A DNA stretch of 64,000 nucleotides. It comes from a bacterium. GTDB lineage: Bacteria > Verrucomicrobiota > Verrucomicrobiia > Limisphaerales > UBA11358. Numbering within the stretch: position 1 is the stretch's first letter; every line of letters starts with the position of its first letter. A program made the position numbers and the translations under genes. This document shows positions 1 to 6,908 of this stretch, piece after piece. The stretch is from positions 1 to 64,000 of the forward strand of contig JAJXXW010000049.1 of NCBI GenBank assembly GCA_021780905.1. The letters run 5' to 3'. A model generated the notes under the pieces. It did not search any database. It saw only the letters and a list, made by a program, of their open reading frames with translations, and had not been told where the DNA came from.

Positions 1-361
1 CGCAATCCTCGCGCATCATCATGGCTTCAAAGGCGTCAATGTCCGGGCGGCCGGCCTTGTCCTTTTGTTTCACCTGGATGGGATACCAGCGTTCTTTCAA
101 GCCGAGTTCGCCGGGCTGCTGCTTGCGCGGTGCGGCGCTGAAGGAGACGGGGAAGATGCGGCCAGTAATGCCCATGTCGCCCATTTGCACTTGTTCGGGA
201 TGCCCCCGAGGGCGATGACGGCCCAGTTCTCAAATTCAAACGGCGGGATAACGCGCAGCTTCTCCACCGTCCACGGCAAATCGCGGACGACGAAGCCGCG
301 TCCCGCGCGCCAGAGCGGTTCGCTTTCCGGCAACGCGCAAACGGCGTGCAACTGTTTGCGC
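1..361 (-). pseudogene. Decayed DNA methyltransferase/Mrr-like nuclease C-terminus, copy 1 (runs off the window)
   Basis: Reading the minus strand gives a methylase-like stretch (residues such as FENWAVIALGGIPNK), then a frame break near base 190 where one C is missing relative to copy 2. Beyond the break the frame of copy 2 would give VKQKDKAGRPDID, which resembles the G-x-D-G...Q-x-K core of Mrr-type nucleases fused to N4/N6 DNA methyltransferases. Bases 1-361 align with 2218-2579, with scattered substitutions and this single-base gap, and the similarity presumably continues beyond the window start. No start codon and no intact frame remain. The family assignment is from motif recognition only. 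Confidence 0.65.
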
Positions 362-375
362 GTTGCCGGAAAGCG
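321..375. repeat. Perfect 22-bp inverted repeat (hairpin) downstream of the cytochrome gene
   Basis: Bases 321-342 are exactly complementary to 354-375, with an 11-base loop (343-353). The hairpin starts 22 bases past the cytochrome stop codon on the minus strand and could act as a transcription terminator or mRNA 3' stabiliser, although no clear T-tract follows. The left arm and inner right arm also occur in copy 2, but the outer 14 bases of the right arm (362-375) do not. Confidence 0.85.
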
Positions 376-397
376 GTAGGCAAAATATCAATAAAGA

Positions 398-2071
398 TCA
401 CGGTGCAACCCGCCACGGAGAACGATCTGCCCAACTCTTCAAGGCCTCGGTCGCCCATGCCGTCGTTTTATCCGCATGACAGACATTGCACGCGTTTGGA
501 ATCTTCAAAGTATCGCTCATCGCCGGAGTGACAAAGCGGAAGGTGTGGCTGCGGACATTCACGTCGCCGAGGGTCTGGGCGATTTTTGGCATGTGGCAGG
601 CGATGCATGCGCTGCCCGCGCTGTCCGGCGCATGATGCGTGTGCGCCGCGATGGTCGGGGCGTGCGGGCCGTTCGGCGAATTCGGGCCGTGGCAATCCAG
701 GCACAGGCTTGCAGCGGGTTGGCGGAGGTTGGCGGGGAATTCCGTGCCATGCACGTCGTGGCAGGTGAAGCACGTCACGCCGTGGGCATACATCTGGCTG
801 GTAACAAAATCATTTCCCTGCATCCGGTTCTTGTGCGCGGTGCCATCGGCAAAGTGCGTGAAGGTGGTGTCGCCCAGCTTGTGCGCTTCCAATTTCCAGT
901 AATCGCGTAATTTGAGCGTCACATCATAGCCAACCGGCCAGTCGTAGTATTTTCCCTGAATCGGATTTGCCAGCGGGCGGCCTTGCGAATGACATTGGAT
1001 GCACACGTCGCTGGCGGCGACATAATTTTCGCGGGCTGGATTCACGATGGAATCGCCCGCGGAGGTTCGGACGTGTTCGCTGCCGGGGCCGTGGCAGCGC
1101 TCGCAACCGACGTTCCATTCCGTCACCGTCTTGGTCTTGATGTCATAGTTCACCGAATGGCAGCCGTCGCACAGCGCGCTGGTCGGGCGCTGCATATTGT
1201 CCGGCGGGTAAAGCGGCGCCCACCAATCGTCCTTCACAAAATATTTTTTCCAGTCTTTATGCGTCACGTCCCACTGCGCCGGCAAAACAAAATAATCGTC
1301 GCCGACCTTTTTGAAATAGCGTTGTTTCCAGATGCTGCCGTAAACCAGCGCGATGTCGGCCTTCGTGAAGTTCACGAGCGCGTTCGTCTGGGATAAATCC
1401 GGGATGATGGCTTCGGGATGTTCGCGCGGATCACGCACCACGTTGGCCATCGGGGTTTTCTTCCAGTGTTCGTAAATTTTCGCATGGCATTTTTGGCAGG
1501 CGAACGAGCCGACGTAATGAGCGACGACATTGGTTGGCATCGCGGTAGCAACGGCGGCGGATGTTTCCAAAGAAGCCGTCAACGGCAGGCGGCGGATGTA
1601 GGACACGAGTTGCCAAGTCTGTTCGTCCGGCAACTGCCAGCCGGGCATGGCGGTGTTGCGGATGCCGTTGTGGATGAGATAAAACAATTCGCCATCCGTC
1701 CGCTGCGCGCTGGCTTCATGGCTCAAACTGGCCGGTGGCGGATACATTCCACCGCCGGCCATCGTCTTTCCCTGGCCGTCGAAGCCGTGGCAGACTTCGC
1801 AATGTTTATGATACAGCTCCCGACCGGCAGCCACGGCGTCTGCGGCCGTGCCGAGTGGATTGATGCGTTCTTTGTCGGTGCGCGGGATGCTCAAGTTGAC
1901 CAACCTGCGCGCCACAAAGGTTTCCAAAGCCGGCGGTTTTTGGCGAGCAATCAAACCGCCGGTCACGATGTTATAATAGAGCGCACCTACGGTTAGCGCG
2001 GCCACGACCGCCACGACGGCAATCATCCAGAACCAACGTCGTCGGCCAAACTTTTGGCGTGCGGAAGTCAT
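398..2071 (-). CDS. Membrane-anchored nine-haem cytochrome c
   Basis: The 557-residue protein has an N-terminal membrane anchor (about residues 13-35) that would place the rest in the periplasm. It carries nine CxxCH haem motifs: CEVCH at 91-95, then CQKCH, CDGCH, CERCH, CIQCH, CFTCH, CLDCH, CIACH and CNVCH. The first lies in a class I (CBB3-like) cytochrome domain of about 90 residues that includes a possible Met ligand (AMPGW). The other eight form a multihaem module like the octahaem/c554-type proteins. The likely role is electron transfer between the membrane quinone pool or a dehydrogenase and a periplasmic acceptor; the partner is unknown. It lies alone between two methyltransferase fragments, with only 3 bases to the stop of copy 2. 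Confidence 0.88.
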   Translation of the reverse strand: MTSARQKFGRRRWFWMIAVVAVVAALTVGALYYNIVTGGLIARQKPPALETFVARRLVNLSIPRTDKERINPLGTAADAVAAGRELYHKHCEVCHGFDGQGKTMAGGGMYPPPASLSHEASAQRTDGELFYLIHNGIRNTAMPGWQLPDEQTWQLVSYIRRLPLTASLETSAAVATAMPTNVVAHYVGSFACQKCHAKIYEHWKKTPMANVVRDPREHPEAIIPDLSQTNALVNFTKADIALVYGSIWKQRYFKKVGDDYFVLPAQWDVTHKDWKKYFVKDDWWAPLYPPDNMQRPTSALCDGCHSVNYDIKTKTVTEWNVGCERCHGPGSEHVRTSAGDSIVNPARENYVAASDVCIQCHSQGRPLANPIQGKYYDWPVGYDVTLKLRDYWKLEAHKLGDTTFTHFADGTAHKNRMQGNDFVTSQMYAHGVTCFTCHDVHGTEFPANLRQPAASLCLDCHGPNSPNGPHAPTIAAHTHHAPDSAGSACIACHMPKIAQTLGDVNVRSHTFRFVTPAMSDTLKIPNACNVCHADKTTAWATEALKSWADRSPWRVAP

Positions 2072-2074
2072 GTC

Positions 2075-2579
2075 TCACACTAACTTCTTCGCAATGTGCT
2101 CGTCGAGGATTTCCTGCACGGTCAGCGGGACGATAATTTTGTGGCTGTGTTTGAAGAACGATTGAATCTCCGCCAGCGCGTCCGAGGAATAATCAAAGCT
2201 CACAAAGAAGCCTTTCTCGCAATCCTCGCGCATCATCATGGCTTCAAAGGCGTCAATGTCCGGGCGGCCGGCCTTGTCCTTTTGTTTCACCTGGATGGGA
2301 TACCAGCGTTCTTTCAAGCCGAGTTCGCCGGGCTGCTGCTTGCGTGGCGCGGCGCTGGAGGAGACGGGGAAGATGCGGCCATCCACGCCCATGTCGCCCA
2401 CCTGCACCTTGTTCGGGATACCCCCGAGAGCGATGACGGCCCAGTTCTCGAATTCAAACGGCGGGAGGATGCGCAGCCTCTACACCGTCCACGGCAGGTC
2501 GCGGACGACGAAGCCGCGTCCCGCGCGCCAGAGTGGTTCGCTTTCCGGCAACGCGCAAACGGCGTGCAACTGTTTGCGC
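2075..2579 (-). pseudogene. Decayed DNA methyltransferase/Mrr-like nuclease C-terminus, copy 2
   Basis: A 110-codon frame (2407 down to the TAA at 2075) preserves the natural C-terminus, including GVDGRIFPV and YPIQVKQKDKAGRPD, compatible with an Mrr-like D...QxK nuclease core. The homologous upstream sequence continues to 2579 but is interrupted by an in-frame TAG at 2480-2482, where copy 1 has GAG. The catalytic methyltransferase part (NPPY/DPPY) is absent. It is the direct-repeat partner of bases 1-361, and each copy carries a different inactivating mutation. Confidence 0.7.
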
Positions 2580-2604
2580 CACGACGTGGCAGGCATTGCT
2601 GAAA

Positions 2605-2658
2605 CCGGCTTCGCTGAAAATAGCCCAGCCATTTATGGCTGGGCTATTTTCAAGCCGG
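2605..2658. repeat. Long palindrome, terminator-like or MITE remnant
   Basis: An 18-bp perfect stem (2615-2632 with 2635-2652) around a two-base loop is extended by an outer 6-bp stem (2605-2610 with 2653-2658) after a 4-base bulge. The core reads AAAATAGCCCAGCC on one arm, so A/T runs flank both sides of a GC-rich stem, as in a bidirectional rho-independent terminator. It follows the methyltransferase copy 2 segment. Confidence 0.7.
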
Positions 2659-2760
2659 CATCTCTTTGAGAAAACGGTCGGATTCGATGGTGAGGTCGAT
2701 GTGATTTACCGTCATCAGAATCAGCAACTTCAAATCGTGGATGTCCTTGTCTTCCCATTT
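2650..2760 (-). pseudogene. Possible 3' remnant of an unidentified gene
   Basis: On the minus strand 36 codons ending at TGA (2650-2652) read as an amphipathic, protein-like C-terminus (motif DLKLLILMTVNHIDL). The frame runs upstream into a REP-like hairpin (2762-2783) and has no start. I do not recognise the family. A chance frame is possible. Confidence 0.25.
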
Positions 2761-2761
2761 C

Positions 2762-2783
2762 GGCGGGCAGAGGACTGCCCGCC
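2762..2783. repeat. REP-like hairpin
   Basis: GGCGGGCAG and CTGCCCGCC form a perfect 9-bp stem around an AGGA loop in intergenic DNA upstream of the MFS gene. The short extragenic palindrome form suggests a dispersed REP-type repeat; no second copy was seen in this window. Confidence 0.5.
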
Positions 2784-2927
2784 CTACTCGCTATTGCCCC
2801 ACCGGAAGGTGCGGAAGTCTTTTTCGCCATGTGCGGGGAGTAGAGAAGCGTTGCGCCGTCGTCAATTCACCGCAACGTATTTGACTCGCCCGTTTTCAGG
2901 GCTAAACTCACGCAGCTTATTTCGACC

Positions 2928-4175
2928 ATGAACCGCAAACCCTCCAGCCTCGTCATTTTTCTGTCAGTCTTCATTGACCTCATCGGCTTCGGCATCGTGC
3001 TGCCGCTGCTGCCCGGCTACGTCGAGGATAATTTCCGGCCCGGCTTCTCCGCCAAAGGTTTGGTCATCGGTGCCATCATCGCCTCGTTTTCGGCGATGCA
3101 ATTTTTCTTCGCGCCCGCGTGGGGCCGTCTGTCCGACCGCATTGGCCGCCGCCCCGTCATGCTCATCAGCAACCTGGGCGCCGCCGGTTCCTATGCCATT
3201 TTCGCCATCGCCTGCGGCATGAGCGGCACGACCGGGCTGGTGTGGATTCTGTTGTCGCGAATTTTCGCCGGTATCTGTGGCGCGAATCTGTCCGTGGCCT
3301 CCGCCTACATCGCCGACATTTCGCCGCCGGAAAAACGCTCCGCGCGCATGGGCCTGATCGGCATGGCGTTCGGGCTGGGATTTATTTTCGGCCCGGCCCT
3401 CGGCGCGTTCGCCATCGAACTGTTCCACAGCAAGCAGGCGCCCGGCTGGGTGGCGGCGGGTTTCTGCGCCGGCAATTTTATCCTGGGTTGGTTCATCCTT
3501 GGCGAAAGCCGCCAGCCGAATTCCGCGCAGGTCGCGCCCCGCCCCAAAATCAACCAGTGGGCGCACACGCTGGCCCAGCCCAAACTCGGCCTGCTCATCA
3601 GCATTTTTTTCCTGGCGACGTTTTGCTTCACCTGCTTTGAATCCACGTTTCCGCTTCTGGCGAAGGACCATTTCGGCTTCGGCGCGAAAAATCTGAACCA
3701 CCGCATCGGCTACCTGTTCACCTATGCCGGCGTCATCGCCGCGCTGGTGCAGGGCGTCATCGGCAAGCTGGTGAAAACCTTCGGCGAACCGAAATTGATT
3801 TTTATCAGCCTGGTGGTTTTCGCCGTCGGGCTGGCATGGCTGCCGTTCGTCACCGGGTTGCCGGAAATCCTGGTTGCGCTCGCGCTGCTGGCCATCGGTT
3901 CGGGGCTGAACCGGCCGCCCGTGTTCGGCATGATTTCGTTGAAGTCGTCGGCGCAGGAGCAGGGCGCGAACCTCGGCGTGGCGCAAAGTTTTGGCAGTCT
4001 GGCGCGCATCCTCGGCCCGATTTTCGCCGGCACGCTTTTCTTTGTGGACGTGAAACTGCCGTATCTGATCTGCGGCGGCGTGGCGTTGTTGACCGGACTG
4101 CTCGCGTGGAAATCGCTGGGCGGCGACCGGTCGCCCGGCACCTTCGTCATGGAAAATAAAACTGCGACGGACTGA
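2928..4175 (+). CDS. MFS efflux transporter, TetA-like (TCR family)
   Basis: The 415-residue protein has about 12 hydrophobic segments and begins with the family pattern VFIDLIGFGIVLPLLPGY. MFS motif A (GRLSDRIGRRP) lies between TM2 and TM3 at about residue 66. This arrangement is typical of the drug:H+ antiporter subfamily that includes tetracycline exporters (TetA), which expel cationic or amphipathic drugs across the inner membrane. The true substrate cannot be read from sequence. The gene is single, ends convergently with the Spy-like gene, and has no TetR-type regulator beside it. The start has no clear ribosome binding site but is the first ATG of the conserved frame. Confidence 0.85.
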   Translation: MNRKPSSLVIFLSVFIDLIGFGIVLPLLPGYVEDNFRPGFSAKGLVIGAIIASFSAMQFFFAPAWGRLSDRIGRRPVMLISNLGAAGSYAIFAIACGMSGTTGLVWILLSRIFAGICGANLSVASAYIADISPPEKRSARMGLIGMAFGLGFIFGPALGAFAIELFHSKQAPGWVAAGFCAGNFILGWFILGESRQPNSAQVAPRPKINQWAHTLAQPKLGLLISIFFLATFCFTCFESTFPLLAKDHFGFGAKNLNHRIGYLFTYAGVIAALVQGVIGKLVKTFGEPKLIFISLVVFAVGLAWLPFVTGLPEILVALALLAIGSGLNRPPVFGMISLKSSAQEQGANLGVAQSFGSLARILGPIFAGTLFFVDVKLPYLICGGVALLTGLLAWKSLGGDRSPGTFVMENKTATD

Positions 4176-4232
4176 CTTTCACACCCGGAGTTTTGGTCAG
4201 CCCGCCGCCCTGCCGTTCACACGAACGGAAGT

Positions 4233-4640
4233 TTATTGCTCGCCCGGAGGCGGGCCGGCCGGGGGATTATTGCCGTTACCGGACGGAGGTCCGCCGGGGC
4301 CACCGCGCCATTGCCCACTGCCTTGACGCATCGGCGGGCGCATGTTCTTCAATTGCTTCAACTGTTCGGGCGTCAGGATCTTTTCCAGTTTCGCCCGGGT
4401 GTCCGCCTCGAGGGCGGTGAGTTGCGCCTTCTGGTCATCCGTCAGATTGAGTTGCTCCTGGGCGCGGGGCGGGAGCAGATGGAAGCCGCCCGGTCCGCCG
4501 GGGCCGCCGCGTTGGCGACCCAGGCCGCCTTGGCCCGGGGGCGGTTGTGGGTTGTCGCCCGGCGGCGGGCCGTCCTGGGCGGTGACAAAACACGTTGAGG
4601 CGCCGAGCGCCAGTGCGAGGAGTGCGATTTTTGTTTTCAT
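4233..4640 (-). CDS. Spy/CpxP-like LTxxQ periplasmic protein, Pro/Gly-rich
   Basis: The 135-residue protein has a clear signal peptide (residues 1-21, cleavage near VTA-Q). It then has a proline/glycine-rich stretch (22-50), a short helical middle with two LTxxQ-type motifs (LTDDQ and LTPEQ, about 66-95), and a second Pro/Gly/Asn-rich tail. LTxxQ proteins such as Spy and CpxP are envelope-stress chaperones or sensors. Low-complexity flanks around an LTxxQ core are common in Verrucomicrobia and Planctomycetes. The upstream region carries a two-component-type direct repeat, which fits stress-regulated expression. Function beyond 'envelope, LTxxQ' is inferred. Confidence 0.7.
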   Translation of the reverse strand: MKTKIALLALALGASTCFVTAQDGPPPGDNPQPPPGQGGLGRQRGGPGGPGGFHLLPPRAQEQLNLTDDQKAQLTALEADTRAKLEKILTPEQLKQLKNMRPPMRQGSGQWRGGPGGPPSGNGNNPPAGPPPGEQ

Positions 4641-4683
4641 TTTATTGTCTTTCGTTGTGGGTGTGAATGTTGTTCACGCGCCC

Positions 4684-4722
4684 AATCTAGCGGGTTCTAC
4701 CTTAAGTTGACGTTAAGTTGAA
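4684..4722 (-). promoter_or_regulatory. OmpR/PmrA-type box overlapping the -35 of the Spy-like gene
   Basis: On the minus strand the sequence is CTTAAC-N5-CTTAAG (4717 to 4701), part of a 9-bp direct repeat TCAACTTAA with an 11-base period. It is followed by a possible -10 TAGATT (4689 to 4684), 16 bases after a weak -35 (GTCAAC) lying inside the repeat. The Spy-like start codon is 44 bases past the -10. Direct hexamers one helical turn apart are the usual binding pattern of OmpR/PhoB-family regulators; PmrA boxes look very similar. Confidence 0.5.
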
Positions 4723-4884
4723 ATTATTTTTGAGCGGAACCGGTTTGCGCCGGCCGGTTCGGGATTCTAATCCGAGCGCCGGGGGCAGGGCGGGGCTGAC
4801 GGCCGATTGAATCCGGCGCGGTGGGTTCCCATTGACACCACACGGGATTTTTCGGAAATTCTCGCCACTGATTTTTCCGATTGC

Positions 4885-6858
4885 ATGAACGACCAAGCCA
4901 TCTCCACTGAATCTCTCTCCCACGAAAGCCGCACTTTTCCGCCGTCCGCCGCAACCGTCCAACGCGCGCTCCTCAACGCCGCGCAATACGACGCGCTGTA
5001 TCAGCGCTCGATCTGCGAGCCGGAGAAATTCTGGCTGGAACAGGCGCACACACTCGATTGGTTCAAGGCACCCAAACATGCGCGCAAGTTCGACTGGGAC
5101 ACCGCCGCGCGGAAGATCGAGCACACCTGGTTTGACGACGGCCAGCTCAACGTCACGGTGAACTGCCTCGACCGCCACCTCAAAACGCGCGGCCAGCAGA
5201 CCGCCATCATCTGGCAGGGCGAACCAGAGGAGGACGTGAAGCACATCACCTACGCGGAACTGCACGCGGAGGTCTGCAAGTTCGCCAACGTCCTGAAATC
5301 GCTCGGCATCCAGAAGGGCGACCGCGTGGCGATCTACATGCCGATGATTCCCGAAGCCGCCGTGGCCATGCTCGGCTGCGCCCGCATCGGCGCAATTCAT
5401 TCGGTGGTGTTCGGCGGGTTCAGCTCGGACTCACTTGCGGGCCGCATCAATGATTCCGAATGCAAACTGCTCATCACGGCGAACGTCTCGCTGCGCGCCG
5501 GCAAACACGTTCCGCTCAAGGAACTCGCCGACGCCGCGCTCAAGCACACGCCGAGCATCGAGCACGTCATCGTCGTCCGGCGCAACGCCGAGCCGTGCAA
5601 TTTCGTCCCCGTCCGCGACAAGTGGTATCACGATTTGATGGCGAAGGCGTCGGCGGATTGTCCGGCGGAAAAACTGAACGCGGAAGATTATCTGTTCATC
5701 CTCTACACCAGCGGCTCCACCGGCAAACCCAAGGGCGTCGTCCACAGCACGGCCGGTTATCTGCTCTGGAGCGCGCTCACGCACAAATACGTTTTCGACA
5801 TCCACGACGGCGATGTTTATTTCTGCACCGCCGACATCGGCTGGGTCACCGGCCACAGCTACGTCGTTTACGGCCCGCTCTGCAACGGCGGCACCACGCT
5901 GATGTTCGAGGGCGTGCCGACGTTCCCCGACGCCGGCCGCTTCTGGAAAATTGTCGAGAAGTTCAAGGTGAATTCTTTTTACACTGCGCCGACGGCCATC
6001 CGCGCGCTCATCCGGCTCGGCGATGAATGGCCGGCGAAATATGAATTGAGTTCCCTGCGCGTCCTCGGCACCGTCGGTGAACCGATCAATCCCGAAGCGT
6101 GGATGTGGTATCACAAACACATCGGACGCGAGCGCTGCCCCATCGTGGACACCTGGTGGCAGACCGAGACCGGCGGACATTTGATCACGCCCCTGCCCGG
6201 CGCGCACACGCTCAAGCCCGGCAGCGCCGGCAAACCGTTCTTCGGCGTCGAGCCGGTGGTCTTGCGCGACGACGGCACGGAATGCAAGCCGAACGAAGGC
6301 GGCAAGCTCTGCATCAAGACGCCGTGGCCCGGCATCATGCGCACGACGTGGGGCGACCACGTCCGGTTCATCAACACCTATTTCGCCACGTTTGCGAACA
6401 TGTATTTCACCGGTGACGGCTGCCGCGTGGATGCCGACGGCGATTACTGGCTGCTCGGCCGCGTGGACGACGTGGTGAACGTCTCCGGCCATCGCATCGG
6501 CACGGCGGAAGTGGAGAGCGCGCTGGTGAGCCATCCGAAAGTGGCCGAAGCCGCCGTCGCGCCCATGCCGCACGACATCAAGGGTCAGGCGCTCTACGCG
6601 TTCGTGACGTTGAAAGACGGCATTGCCGAGAGTGAAGACTTGAAAAAAGAACTGGCCGCGCATGTGCGCAAGGAAATCGGCGCGATTGCCGTGCCGGATA
6701 AAATCCAGTTCGCGCCCGGCCTGCCGAAGACGCGCTCCGGCAAAATCATGCGCCGCATCCTGCGAAAAATTGCCGAGAACCAGACCGAACAAATCGGTGA
6801 TACCAGCACGCTCGCCGATCCCGGCGTCGTGGACGCGCTGGTCAAGGGGAAGCAGTAA
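4885..6858 (+). CDS. acs: Acetyl-CoA synthetase (AMP-forming)
   Basis: Acs activates acetate to acetyl-CoA through acetyl-AMP in the cytoplasm. The AMP-binding P-loop [11 protein letters not shown] starts near residue 274. TWWQTETGG, the [15 protein letters not shown] hinge near residue 525, and the C-terminal [10 protein letters not shown] (Lys near 620, the usual acetylation-controlled catalytic lysine) are all intact. I chose the ATG at 4885 (657 residues, close to the usual 650) over the in-frame ATG at 4807, whose extra 26 residues match nothing typical of the family. The gene is divergent from the Spy-like gene and is followed after 50 bases by a restriction-modification-like gene. Confidence 0.95.
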   Translation: MNDQAISTESLSHESRTFPPSAATVQRALLNAAQYDALYQRSICEPEKFWLEQAHTLDWFKAPKHARKFDWDTAARKIEHTWFDDGQLNVTVNCLDRHLKTRGQQTAIIWQGEPEEDVKHITYAELHAEVCKFANVLKSLGIQKGDRVAIYMPMIPEAAVAMLGCARIGAIHSVVFGGFSSDSLAGRINDSECKLLITANVSLRAGKHVPLKELADAALKHTPSIEHVIVVRRNAEPCNFVPVRDKWYHDLMAKASADCPAEKLNAEDYLFILYTSGSTGKPKGVVHSTAGYLLWSALTHKYVFDIHDGDVYFCTADIGWVTGHSYVVYGPLCNGGTTLMFEGVPTFPDAGRFWKIVEKFKVNSFYTAPTAIRALIRLGDEWPAKYELSSLRVLGTVGEPINPEAWMWYHKHIGRERCPIVDTWWQTETGGHLITPLPGAHTLKPGSAGKPFFGVEPVVLRDDGTECKPNEGGKLCIKTPWPGIMRTTWGDHVRFINTYFATFANMYFTGDGCRVDADGDYWLLGRVDDVVNVSGHRIGTAEVESALVSHPKVAEAAVAPMPHDIKGQALYAFVTLKDGIAESEDLKKELAAHVRKEIGAIAVPDKIQFAPGLPKTRSGKIMRRILRKIAENQTEQIGDTSTLADPGVVDALVKGKQ

Positions 6859-6908
6859 ATTTGCCGCTCGCACTTTGTTGGATTGCCTGCTAAACCAAGC
6901 CGCACTAG

